A DNA stretch of 56,829 bases. Origin: Candidatus Rifleibacteriota bacterium. GTDB taxonomy: Bacteria > Muiribacteriota > Ozemobacteria > Ozemobacterales > Ozemobacteraceae. This document shows positions 24,873 through 34,420 of this stretch, piece after piece (within the stretch, counting starts at the first letter, position 1; each line of letters begins with the position of its first letter). The stretch is taken from NCBI GenBank assembly GCA_024710355.1, contig JANJUX010000045.1, positions 1-56,829 on the forward strand. Direction: 5' to 3'. The notes under the pieces are model-generated. The model searched no databases. It had not been told where the DNA came from and saw only the letters and a list, made by a program, of their open reading frames with translations. The position numbers and the translations under genes are program-made.

Positions 24873-27800
24873 TTATTCTGAATCGAGAACCGACACACCT
24901 GGCAGCGTCAGGCGTTCGAGAAATTCCAGGCTGGCGCCGCCGCCGGTCGACACGTGTGTCATCTTGTCGGAGACCCCGGCGATCTTAACCGCCGAAGCCG
25001 AATCGCCGCCGCCGATGATGACGATTTTGCCATTCTCGGCCATGCGCGCGAGTTCGTGTGCGAGTCTGATCGTGCCCTCAGAGCCTTCTTTGATCTCAAA
25101 GGCGCCGATCGGCCCATTCCAGAGAACGGTTTTCGCTTTTTCGAGCACGCTGATGGCATGTTCTATCGATTCTTTGCCGACATCGAAAGATTCCCAGCCT
25201 TCTTTTATGGTTTTGACGTTGCGCTCGAGATTGCCTACTTTCTGGTTGGCAAAATCAAAATGATCGGTAATGACGAAATCGCGCGGCAGAATGATTTTGT
25301 CGCCATATTTGTCCATGAGTTTTTTTGCTGTTTCCAGCATCGACTCTTCGACGAGAGATTTCTGCACGTCGAAACCGGTTGCTTTCATCAGCGTGTAACC
25401 GATGCCACCACCAACGATCAGCAGATCGATCTTCTGCAGCAGCGATTCGATAATGCCAAGCTTCGTCGAAATCTTTGAACCGCCGGTAATGCCGACAAAT
25501 GGCCGTTCCGGGTTCGAGACCGCATTGCCGAGATAACGCAGTTCTTTTTCGACGAGAATGCCGGCAAGTTTCATCGCAACATGCTTGGTTACGCCGGTTA
25601 TCGAAGCGTGGCTTCTGTGGCTGGTGCCGAAAGCATCATTGACATAGATTCCATCAGACAGACCAGCCAGGCCGCGTGAGAACACTGCATCGTTCTCTTT
25701 CTCGCCGATCGCGAAGCGCAGGTTTTCGATGATATTGATGCGGTTTTTGACAATATCTTCTTTTTTGATCAGCACGCCGGAAGAGGCGATGCTCTTTTCG
25801 TGAAAGACGAGGTCAACGAACTGCTGCCGCAGATATTCGGCGACCGGCTTGAGACTGTATTCGGCGTAGATTTCCTCGCGTGATTTGCCTTTCTTTTCCT
25901 GTTTGTCGGGTTCTCCGAGGTGTGAGCAGAGAATCGGCGTGGAACCCGATTCGAGCAGGTAGCGAACTGTCGGCATCGCAGCGTCGATACGCGTCGAGTC
26001 GGTGATTCTGCCTTTCGATAACGGTACATTGAAGTCGACGCGTACCAGAACATTTCGTCCCTTCAGTTGTTCAGCTGGCACGCTGGTGACGACGCGCTTT
26101 TTGAAGCCGGTTTCCTTTTCGAGAATCGCAATTTTCTCGCGAATGATCTTTTCGACCTTTTCGGCCGCTGCATCTGGTGAGTTAACGCTTCTGGCAGCAT
26201 CGAGAATGTTGGTGGTTCTGATGAAGCTGTTCGACAGCGGCACAGTGCCGCGGTAGAGGTAGCCGCTGTTGGCGTCGAGAGTGACGAGTTCACCCTCTTT
26301 AACGACGATGTCAGCCTCGCCGCCCTTGAAGGTGACGGTTTTCTGCTCGAGGTTGATCACTGCATTGGCGCAGCCGACCATACATGGCTTGTTCAGCGTA
26401 ATCGAAGTGATTGCCGCATGTGAGGTGCGTCCGGGGAAGATCGTGACGATACCATGCGAATTGTTGATGATGTAAAAATCAGAAGGCTTGGTATTCTGGG
26501 CGAAATAAATGATGTTCTCGCGGTTTGCCTTGATTTCTTCGAGCTTCTCTGGCGTCAATACCAGACTGCCCCAGGTAATGCCGTGATTGATCGGCACCCC
26601 CTCGCTGATCGGCGGTTTCCACTCTCTGAATTCTTCTTCGACGCGTGGCACCGAGATAAAGGCATTGGTGGCGCACATGCGCTCGATGCGTTTTCTGAAC
26701 TCATCCAGACTGATGATGCTCTTTTTCATCATATCGGTATCGACGACGAGCTTGGCGTAGGTGCTGATACTGGCGCGGCGCGTCTGCAGCAGATACAGGC
26801 GGTCGTCTTCAACGGTGAATTCAATGTCGAGGTCGTGCTTCAGCTCATTTTCGAGCAGGTTCTTGTATCTGGTCAGTTCCTCTTTGAGGCGCGGTGGAAT
26901 CGCGGCAATCGAGCGGGTGATGATGTTGCCCATGACCACATCTTCGCCCTGGGTCATTTCGCGGTATTCACCGAACATCTCATCGTTGCCGTTGATCGGG
27001 TTGCGGGTGAACAGCACGCCGCTCATACAGCTTTGATTCTTGTTGCCAAAAACCATCTGCTGAATGGTGACTGCAGTACCGTAGATTACCTCGATCGACA
27101 GCTCTTTGAGGTATTCTCTGACGCTTTGTGAGCGGCTCGACGCAAAAACCAGCTCGATACATCTGACCAGCTGTTCGAACGGGTCGGTGAGAAATGCGTC
27201 GCCAAGTTTGTCTCTGACAAGGCTTTCGGCATTGCTGATCGCGGTTTCGATGCTGCCGGCCGCTTCTTCTTTTTTGATGTCGATTTCGAGGGCAACCAGG
27301 GTGTTGCGCAAAAAGCGCAGATAGATACTGTTGCCGAAGGCTTCACCGAAGCTGCGGCGCTGTGCTTCAAGAATCCCGCGGGTAATGCCGACGTTGAGGA
27401 TTGTACACATCGAACCGGGCAGGGAAATGGTCGTGCCCGACCTGACCGAGACGAGCAACGGGTTGGTGGGGCAGCCAAGTTTGCGCCCGGTTTTTTCCTC
27501 AAGCTGTTGCACGTATTTTTTAATGGCGGCTCTGAAGCCGTCGCGGTCGGCGTTATCGCTGAAAATCTCGCGGCAGATCGGCAATCCGAGAATGAACGCG
27601 GGCGGAATATTGACGCCGAGATTGTGCATGTCGATGATGCCGTTGCCTTTGCCGCCGAGAAAAGGCCGCACCGAATCAGGAGTCGATTGCCAGGTGGTCG
27701 CGATAAAAGCATCGTAATTGCCATTAACTGGCGGCATTTCGGCGACACGGTATTTGCCATACAGGCTGTTTTCGGCGTTTTTGGTGGCCAGCTCGCGATT

Positions 27801-29105
27801 CAGGAAAATAATGATCTTTTCGATGAACTCGTTAACCGCATGAAACTCGGTGGTTCTGATGAAATTGTTGAAAAAGCGGTCTTTGATCGGCGACAGGCTC
27901 GAGGTTGGCACCTTGTAGGCTTCGAGCACGTAGTTGAGCATCTGACCGAGGCGGTAATAGATGTTTTTCTGCATGAACTGCTGCAGTTCGATCGCGATAT
28001 TCTGCATCAGACGCTTGGTGCGCAGAATGTCGACCGTTTCGCCTGCCGCCACTTCGCTGAGATCTTTCAGCAGCTTCTCGTTCTTTTCAGGAATAATGCC
28101 CTTCTGGTTGAGAAGACCGATTAATTCACGCACCAGACCGACGCATTCACGAATGTTTTCGTAGGTGACCGTTTCGTAATGATTGTTGGTAAGGTCATTG
28201 GTGAAAATGAATACCAGACGCCCGATGTCGAGGTCGAGATTGATGAAATCATAGAGTTCGATACGTTTCTCAAAATATGATTTTTTGATCAGCATCTTGA
28301 AACTGGCGAGGCGTTTGAGGCAGTCGACAAGGTTGTGGGTGTTCTGAATGTAGCTCGCGGTGCAGATCTCGATGAAAGTCTGCATCTCTTTTTTGAGAAA
28401 GCAGCGCTCGAAAAGGCTGAGGTTCTTTTCGAGGTTGCCCTTGACCACCGTAATATCGCCTTTTTCGTAATCCCAGAGGTAGGAAAGCTTGTCGTTCATC
28501 TCTTCTGCCAGTTCGATGAACTTCGGGTCTTCCTTCTTCGCGTCAAAACGCCCGACCAGAGCCATGTAACCGGCCTGTGTCATCGGTTCCGGGTTGCTGT
28601 TTTTAACCAGTTCGAGATAGGGCTTGAGATATTTGCTGAGAATACGTGGCGAAAGCTTGCGGTGCACTTCTTTGCGCAGATCGCCGGCGAATGACATCAT
28701 CGGATCGCTGCCGTTGCGGCCCTCTTCGAAATATTCAGCGGCACTGCGGATGTCGCCGATCAGGTCGCCGCCGCCGCTTCTGATGGGCAGCTTTTTCAGC
28801 ACCTCGCGGCAGTAATAAATGTATTCGTTGGTTGGGCTCTGCATCGTGTTGAGTGTACGCAGGGTTTCGGCAAAAAGTCGCTGGTAGATCGTCTCGATGT
28901 TTTCTTTGATATCCCGGTTGTCGGTGATTTTCTCTTCTTTGTCGAGCAGTCTGATATTTACCAGCACTGCGATCAGCATGTCTATTTTCTTCTCGATATC
29001 GGGTTCCTGGCGTGATTCTATGATTTTCCCGATGATTTTGTCCCAGGTGTTGAGCGGTACCATGCCATGTTCGGCCGCAGAAATGCCGGAAGCGTTTTCA
29101 ACCAT
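24873..29105 (-). CDS. pgk: Fusion: PPDK-like ATP-grasp/phosphohistidine region + complete phosphoglycerate kinase
   Basis: The product has 1410 residues. Residues 1-470 are helical and not recognised. About 480-840 is the ATP-grasp domain of pyruvate phosphate dikinase/PEP synthase (FLGGKGNGIIDM, LLVSVRSGTTISLPGSM, GVLFTRNPINGNDEMFGEY, DIEFTVEDDRLYLLQTR). About 850-975 is the phosphohistidine domain with the catalytic His896 in GRTSHAAI and KPCMVGC. The usual PEP/pyruvate TIM barrel is absent. Residues about 1004-1410 are a full phosphoglycerate kinase: RVDFNVPL, SHLGEP, ENLRF, NDAFGTSHRSHAS, GGSKISTK, WNGPIGAFE, GGGDSASA, STGGGAS. PGK makes ATP from 1,3-bisphosphoglycerate in glycolysis. 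The start at 29105 is set by GGGAGG 6 bases upstream. There is one uninterrupted frame with no frameshift sign. The role of the PPDK half without its barrel is unknown. Confidence 0.93.
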   Translation of the reverse strand: MVENASGISAAEHGMVPLNTWDKIIGKIIESRQEPDIEKKIDMLIAVLVNIRLLDKEEKITDNRDIKENIETIYQRLFAETLRTLNTMQSPTNEYIYYCREVLKKLPIRSGGGDLIGDIRSAAEYFEEGRNGSDPMMSFAGDLRKEVHRKLSPRILSKYLKPYLELVKNSNPEPMTQAGYMALVGRFDAKKEDPKFIELAEEMNDKLSYLWDYEKGDITVVKGNLEKNLSLFERCFLKKEMQTFIEICTASYIQNTHNLVDCLKRLASFKMLIKKSYFEKRIELYDFINLDLDIGRLVFIFTNDLTNNHYETVTYENIRECVGLVRELIGLLNQKGIIPEKNEKLLKDLSEVAAGETVDILRTKRLMQNIAIELQQFMQKNIYYRLGQMLNYVLEAYKVPTSSLSPIKDRFFNNFIRTTEFHAVNEFIEKIIIFLNRELATKNAENSLYGKYRVAEMPPVNGNYDAFIATTWQSTPDSVRPFLGGKGNGIIDMHNLGVNIPPAFILGLPICREIFSDNADRDGFRAAIKKYVQQLEEKTGRKLGCPTNPLLVSVRSGTTISLPGSMCTILNVGITRGILEAQRRSFGEAFGNSIYLRFLRNTLVALEIDIKKEEAAGSIETAISNAESLVRDKLGDAFLTDPFEQLVRCIELVFASSRSQSVREYLKELSIEVIYGTAVTIQQMVFGNKNQSCMSGVLFTRNPINGNDEMFGEYREMTQGEDVVMGNIITRSIAAIPPRLKEELTRYKNLLENELKHDLDIEFTVEDDRLYLLQTRRASISTYAKLVVDTDMMKKSIISLDEFRKRIERMCATNAFISVPRVEEEFREWKPPISEGVPINHGITWGSLVLTPEKLEEIKANRENIIYFAQNTKPSDFYIINNSHGIVTIFPGRTSHAAITSITLNKPCMVGCANAVINLEQKTVTFKGGEADIVVKEGELVTLDANSGYLYRGTVPLSNSFIRTTNILDAARSVNSPDAAAEKVEKIIREKIAILEKETGFKKRVVTSVPAEQLKGRNVLVRVDFNVPLSKGRITDSTRIDAAMPTVRYLLESGSTPILCSHLGEPDKQEKKGKSREEIYAEYSLKPVAEYLRQQFVDLVFHEKSIASSGVLIKKEDIVKNRINIIENLRFAIGEKENDAVFSRGLAGLSDGIYVNDAFGTSHRSHASITGVTKHVAMKLAGILVEKELRYLGNAVSNPERPFVGITGGSKISTKLGIIESLLQKIDLLIVGGGIGYTLMKATGFDVQKSLVEESMLETAKKLMDKYGDKIILPRDFVITDHFDFANQKVGNLERNVKTIKEGWESFDVGKESIEHAISVLEKAKTVLWNGPIGAFEIKEGSEGTIRLAHELARMAENGKIVIIGGGDSASAVKIAGVSDKMTHVSTGGGASLEFLERLTLPGVSVLDSE

Positions 29106-29360
29106 TCTTTCCCTCCCTGTCCTGTCTATAATTACTGAATAACATTTTTTGCAGAAAGTGTCTATTAACAACTGTTAACGCAAAATTTCCGGGCAGTTGT
29201 GTAAAAAAGCAGGATACTTTACAATGATTAAGGGGTAGACAAAAAAACAGCAAACAGGGGCTTTTTACAGCCACAAAACGTTGAACCATGCTTATAGGGG
29301 CCATCGGTTTTTTGCTGTCTGCTTCTACAAAATATAGTTGTAAACGGGGCGGGGATAATC

Positions 29361-31709
29361 ATGAAAGACGTGATAAATGAAACCGTCGGGGCAAAGTGCC
29401 GTTTTGACTCTGAAGAGTATCTGAAAGCAGTTCTCGAGATTTCTCTCGATGGCTTCCTGGCGATTAGTCTCGAAGGGAAAATCATCGCCGTAAATGAGGC
29501 TTATTGCCGAATGACAGGCTATTCCCGCGAAGAAGTGCTGCAGAAATATGTCTGGGATATAGATGCAGACGAAGACCTTGCAACTGTCAAAGTCAATATG
29601 GCCAAAGTTCGTGAGGACGGTTATGCCAGATTTGAAAAGCGGCATCGGGCAAAGGACGGGCGCCTTCTCGACTTCGAAATTGCCGTTGCGGTAATGAATG
29701 CTTTTGGCGGCCAGATGATCTGCTTCTGCCGCGATATCAGTGAGCGTAAAAAATGCGAAGCCAGAATGCGCAAAAGCGAAGCCTCTTTTCAGATGTCACA
29801 GCGCCAGAGCCATACCGGCAGCTGGGAACTCAACCACCAGACGCAGCAGCTTTTCTGGTCTGATGAGGTTTACCGTATTTTCGAACTGGACCCGTCTGTA
29901 TTCGGGGCGAGTTATGAATATTTTCTTTCAGTTATTCACCCTGAAGACCGGGAAAAAGTTAACGAAGTTTTTCTGAAATCGCTGCATGAGAAAAAGTTTT
30001 ATCACGTCGAACATCGGCTGTTGATGCCAGATGGGCGCATTAAATACGTATTCGAATTTTGTGAGACCAGCTTTTCCGAAAGTGGCAGGCCTCTGGTTTC
30101 AAAAGGCACGGTTCAGGATGTCACTACCCTCAAGCAGACAATTATTGCGTTGCACGAGAGTGAGGCCAAACTGCGGGCAATCAGTGATAATCTGCCTGAC
30201 GGCATGGTTTATCAGATCGACGCCGGCACTGACGGCAAAAGTCGCAAATTTACCTTCCTCAGCGCCGGGGTCGTTAAGCTGCACGGATTTTCAAGAGAGG
30301 CTGTCTTCAGAAACCCGGAATTGCTTTATTCTCAGATACACCCAGATGACAGGCAGATGTTGGCGGCCAGAGAGGCAGAATGTGTTGCCAAACTTTGTGA
30401 TTTTAACTGTGAAGCAAGATTCGTTCTGCCTGATGGCAGGCAGCGCTGGGCTCTTTTTTCATCACAGTTGCGGCGGCGCGACGATGGCCATATCATCTGC
30501 TGTGGCGTCGAGATCGATATCACTGCCCAGAAAGAAGCCGAGCAGGAAAACCTGGCGCTTGAGAGCCGTCTGCACCATATTCAGAAGCTTGAGTCGCTGG
30601 CAACTCTGGCTGGCGGCATTGCACACGGCTTCAATAATCTTTTCGCCGGGGTTTATGGCAACATTGACCTGGCGCTTCACACTTCAACTGAACCGAAAGT
30701 CATTGCATTTCTCGAAAACTCGCTGCGTACGATTGACCGGGCCCGTGCGCTTACCGGGCAGCTGCTCACCTTTTCCAAAGGCGGTGCTCCCTGCCGCAAA
30801 CCCGGTAACCTGGCCGCCTGTATTGCTGAATCGGTTCAGCGGGCGCTCGAAGGCTCTAAGGTCGTCTGCAGTTTCAGATTTGCCGATAATCTCATGAATT
30901 GCGTTTTTGACCGAAGTCAGATTGCTCAGGCGATTGAAAATATCGCTTTGAATGCCAGACAGGCCATGTCCAATGGCGGCAGTCTTGAAGTCGCCGGCGA
31001 AAATTGTTTGAGTTGCGGGCTGCCAGCCGTATGCCGGCCCGGGAACTATGTGAAGCTGACTTTTAAAGACACCGGGCCCGGTATGTCGAAAGACATTCTC
31101 GAAAAGATTTTTGACCCGTTCTTTTCGACCCGGCCTGGTGGCCCGGGGATGGGGCTGCCAACCTGTTTTTCGATTATAAGTCAACATGATGGCTGTATCG
31201 AGGCCGATTCAGAACCCGGTGTCGGCAGCGTTTTTACGATTTATCTGCCCGCGACAGCTGAAGTTCAACAGGCTGTGCCGCAATCGTCTGATGCTCAGGT
31301 GCGTGCTGGCGGTGGCACGATTCTGGTAATGGATGACGAGGAAATTCTGCGCGAAACAATCGGTGTGATGCTGCAGACGCTTGGCTATTCTGCCGTCTGC
31401 CATGAAAACGCCGAATCGGCCGTGCGCTATTTTATCGACGAAACCCGGGCGGGTCGGAAACTTGCCGCGGTGCTGCTCGACCTGACCATTCCCGGTGGCC
31501 CGGGCGGTCGTGAGGTGATCAGAGAAATTCGCAACATCTGCCAGGAAACCCCGGTGTTCGTCGTCAGCGGTTATGCCGATGACCCGGTTATGGCCAATCC
31601 GCAGCAGTTTGGTTTTAACGCCAGTCTGTGCAAACCTTTCAAAAGAGTCGATCTCGAAAAAACGCTGGCGGCGCACCTTGGTGCACCGCCAGTGGCTAAA
31701 TCGGTTTAA
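29361..31709 (+). CDS. Multi-PAS hybrid sensor histidine kinase with C-terminal receiver
   Basis: This 782-residue protein has no membrane segment. PAS domains lie at about 17-130, 145-260 and 268-390. The kinase core has the phospho-accepting His422 in GGIAHGFNNLF, where this kinase class normally has HDFNN, so the acidic neighbour is Gly. The ATPase domain has IENIALNARQAM, FKDTGPGMS and GPGMGLPTCFSI. The receiver domain (about 650-775) has the acidic pair MDDEE, phospho-acceptor Asp in LLDLTIPGG and Lys in CKPFK. It probably signals from a cytoplasmic cue through a separate output, as no DNA-binding domain or adjacent regulator gene is present. It starts at ATG 29361, behind a G-rich site, and converges on glmS. 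Confidence 0.9.
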   Translation: MKDVINETVGAKCRFDSEEYLKAVLEISLDGFLAISLEGKIIAVNEAYCRMTGYSREEVLQKYVWDIDADEDLATVKVNMAKVREDGYARFEKRHRAKDGRLLDFEIAVAVMNAFGGQMICFCRDISERKKCEARMRKSEASFQMSQRQSHTGSWELNHQTQQLFWSDEVYRIFELDPSVFGASYEYFLSVIHPEDREKVNEVFLKSLHEKKFYHVEHRLLMPDGRIKYVFEFCETSFSESGRPLVSKGTVQDVTTLKQTIIALHESEAKLRAISDNLPDGMVYQIDAGTDGKSRKFTFLSAGVVKLHGFSREAVFRNPELLYSQIHPDDRQMLAAREAECVAKLCDFNCEARFVLPDGRQRWALFSSQLRRRDDGHIICCGVEIDITAQKEAEQENLALESRLHHIQKLESLATLAGGIAHGFNNLFAGVYGNIDLALHTSTEPKVIAFLENSLRTIDRARALTGQLLTFSKGGAPCRKPGNLAACIAESVQRALEGSKVVCSFRFADNLMNCVFDRSQIAQAIENIALNARQAMSNGGSLEVAGENCLSCGLPAVCRPGNYVKLTFKDTGPGMSKDILEKIFDPFFSTRPGGPGMGLPTCFSIISQHDGCIEADSEPGVGSVFTIYLPATAEVQQAVPQSSDAQVRAGGGTILVMDDEEILRETIGVMLQTLGYSAVCHENAESAVRYFIDETRAGRKLAAVLLDLTIPGGPGGREVIREIRNICQETPVFVVSGYADDPVMANPQQFGFNASLCKPFKRVDLEKTLAAHLGAPPVAKSV

Positions 31710-31714
31710 GAGCT

Positions 31715-34294
31715 TTAATCGACGGTTATCGACTTGCTGACGTTTTTGGGGACATCGGGGTGTACACCATGATTGGCTATTTCCAGGCGATCCATGAACT
31801 GCATTTTATTCAGACTCATTCTGAAGGCCAGCATCTGCAGAACCACGGTTATGGCAAAGATCGAAATGATCTTCGACCCAGTTTTCGGAATGACTATATA
31901 GCCATATTTATACGGAAAAGCTGAAGATGGTGTTACCGAAACCGCTTCGCGCAGGTCGTTGTTGTCTTCGGCAATCAGATAGACGTTGGCGCCCCTGATT
32001 TTATGGGTGTTTATCTGCGAAATGGTCAGATTGATATCGCGTTCGCGCGGTGTCGTGATGAATATCAGCGGGTAATTGTCATAGAGACTGCTAAAAATAT
32101 TGAAGTGTCTGAAAACTTCGTCGAAGATTTCCTTTTCTTCGTTGCTCAGATAGGTGGGCTTGAGGTCTTTGAAGGCATATTCGCTGATGGCCTTGAACAT
32201 GCGCAGAACGCCACGGGGCTTGAGTGGTTCGCCTTTTTTGTGCTCAAGCACGAAATTCAGAACTTCTTCGAGGCGGGTCATCAGTTCACCGATAGAATCG
32301 AGGCCAAAAATTGAGTTCAGGCCGAGAATGGTATTCGGGCCATGCTTGAATTCAGAGCCTTCAAAGCCTTCGGTGTGGTTCAGCACGATTTCTCTGACCT
32401 TCAGAGCCCCTTCTTTGGCAATTCCGAGAATACGGGTGGCGAGAATGTGCATGCTTGGCTTGAGATAAAGCTGCTCGGCAACCATTTCGGTTTCCTGCTG
32501 CGTGGTTTTCAGCGTCATGTCGATCAGGCCAGGGATTTTCATCATTTCTTCAAGATGAAAGCTGGCTGGCATGCCGTCACCAGTATTCTTTTCGCCGGCT
32601 TTTTCGAGACTGGTTTTTACTTCAAGCGCGAGAGCGTAAAGCACCAGCAACTGGTTGAGAAAGCTCTTGGTTGCGGGTACCGCTATTTCAGGCCCGCAGA
32701 ACAGCGGTACATAGAGATGCGATTTTTCGAGTGCCAGCGTCGAGTTGGTGTTGTTGAGAATGCAGATGCGTCTTGCCTGCGGGTATTTTTCTTCGAGAAA
32801 GCTGAAAACATCGATCAGGTCTTTGGTTTCGCCGCTCTGACTGATGCCGATGATAACATCGGTTTTGCCGAGCGAGCGGGTGCACTGGGCTCTGAATTCA
32901 CCTGGCAACAGCGGGGTTACCGAGATACCGGCAATTTCATTGAAAAACAACGGTGCGGTTTTGGCGGCATGAAAAGAAGTGCCGCAGGCGAGAATATAGA
33001 TTGAATCGCCGTTTTGACGCGCCTTGACGATGGTGTCGACAAATTCTTTCATTCTGCCTTCAAGCAGTCTGATGTTTTCGAATTCAAAAATGCCGTCTAT
33101 GAGCTTGATCATTACCGGGTAGGCATGTCGACTGCCCGATTGTTCGAGAACCCGACGCACATCTTCGAGAAGTGAGGCAAAATCAGATTCAAGTTCCATG
33201 CTGATTTTGCCCGGCTCAATTTCGGTGGCCAGCGTGGCAAGCTCTTTCGCCGCGCGGGTTTCGAAAAGCTCTTCGACTGCGGCTTTGAATGCCTGCGGTT
33301 CAGTCAGCTGTGCCAGTGCCTGAATGCCTTCGCCAAGGCGGGTATAATGCTCGCCATGAGTTGGCAGCCTGTCTCGCAGTAATCTTATAAGCGGGCTGCC
33401 ACCCCCGAACAGGCTGATCAGCTTGGCAGTATTGCGGCTCTGGCTGAAAATTTCCTGCTCCATGAAGTATTTGTAGGGGTGCTGCAGGCGCGTTTCTTCG
33501 ACCTTGAGCAGACTGCGCTGGCTCTGCCACTGCAGTTCGCTGCCATCACGGGTGTCATACATGGCAAAGCTGTCACTGTCGAAAATGGCGAACTGCTTTT
33601 CTCTTATCGGCACGAGAACTTTGGTCAGCTGCAGAACCGATGCCAGATCTGAAGAGGCGATGACAAATTCATTGAGATCGCTGTTCTGGCCCCGGCCGAT
33701 ATACAGGCTGCTGCCAGCCTTGATAGCGACCGTGCGCCTGGCGACCGGGTCGACGATGACGGCGGCAAATGAGCCGGTGGTCTTTTTGCAGGCTCTGACT
33801 ACCGCATTTTTCATCGCGGTATATCTGACCTGATGATCGGTTTCGTCTTTATAGCGAAGCTCTTCGGCAAAAAAATGCTCGACGGTGTGAACCAGCATTT
33901 CGCCGTCATTATTGCTGACAACTTTGTGGCCCTGTGAAGTCAGCCATTCTTTCAGCTGCATACAGTTGGTAATGTTGCCGTTATGCGCGCCATAAATATG
34001 GGTATGGCATTTAACGTCGTGTGGTTGAGCGTTCTCGCGGGTTACCACCCCAAAAGTCGCCCATCTGACCTGACCACAGAAGATCTGGCCGGCAAGTTTA
34101 TCGACGCCCATTTCGTAAACGACCTTGCTTGGCGCCCCCACATCTTTTTTCAGGGTAATATTGCCCGCTTCATCCTGAATCACGGCCCCCGTCGAGTCGT
34201 AACCGCGGTATTCCAGCATTCTCAGCAGCTGACAGGCAGTCTGCCCCATTTTGTTCGAATCTTTCGCCAGAATCAGCCCAATTACACCACACAT
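31715..34294 (-). CDS. glmS: Glutamine-fructose-6-phosphate aminotransferase, enlarged form
   Basis: GlmS makes glucosamine-6-phosphate from fructose-6-phosphate and glutamine, the first step toward peptidoglycan and LPS amino sugars. The N-terminal glutaminase has the nucleophile Cys2 (MCGVIGL), RMLEYRGYDSTG and GAHNGNITN. The first SIS domain has ACGTSFHAA and GISQSGETKDLID; the second has GIAKEGALKVREI and EFKHGP. At 859 residues it is about 250 longer than the usual 608. Extra sequence lies between glutaminase and first SIS domain (about 270-400) and inside the second SIS domain after EFKHGP (about 680-785). Longer GlmS forms occur in some anaerobic lineages; what the inserts do is unknown. 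Confidence 0.9.
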   Translation of the reverse strand: MCGVIGLILAKDSNKMGQTACQLLRMLEYRGYDSTGAVIQDEAGNITLKKDVGAPSKVVYEMGVDKLAGQIFCGQVRWATFGVVTRENAQPHDVKCHTHIYGAHNGNITNCMQLKEWLTSQGHKVVSNNDGEMLVHTVEHFFAEELRYKDETDHQVRYTAMKNAVVRACKKTTGSFAAVIVDPVARRTVAIKAGSSLYIGRGQNSDLNEFVIASSDLASVLQLTKVLVPIREKQFAIFDSDSFAMYDTRDGSELQWQSQRSLLKVEETRLQHPYKYFMEQEIFSQSRNTAKLISLFGGGSPLIRLLRDRLPTHGEHYTRLGEGIQALAQLTEPQAFKAAVEELFETRAAKELATLATEIEPGKISMELESDFASLLEDVRRVLEQSGSRHAYPVMIKLIDGIFEFENIRLLEGRMKEFVDTIVKARQNGDSIYILACGTSFHAAKTAPLFFNEIAGISVTPLLPGEFRAQCTRSLGKTDVIIGISQSGETKDLIDVFSFLEEKYPQARRICILNNTNSTLALEKSHLYVPLFCGPEIAVPATKSFLNQLLVLYALALEVKTSLEKAGEKNTGDGMPASFHLEEMMKIPGLIDMTLKTTQQETEMVAEQLYLKPSMHILATRILGIAKEGALKVREIVLNHTEGFEGSEFKHGPNTILGLNSIFGLDSIGELMTRLEEVLNFVLEHKKGEPLKPRGVLRMFKAISEYAFKDLKPTYLSNEEKEIFDEVFRHFNIFSSLYDNYPLIFITTPRERDINLTISQINTHKIRGANVYLIAEDNNDLREAVSVTPSSAFPYKYGYIVIPKTGSKIISIFAITVVLQMLAFRMSLNKMQFMDRLEIANHGVHPDVPKNVSKSITVD

Positions 34295-34420
34295 ATTTTA
34301 AGTATCCTTTCCATTCTTCTGCCATTCTGTTGTCTATAAGCGGCAACGCCCTCTGTATATCACAGGCAACTCACAACTCTGAAGCAAAACTTTAAATTAA
34401 CGCTCCGAAACGAGAGGGGG

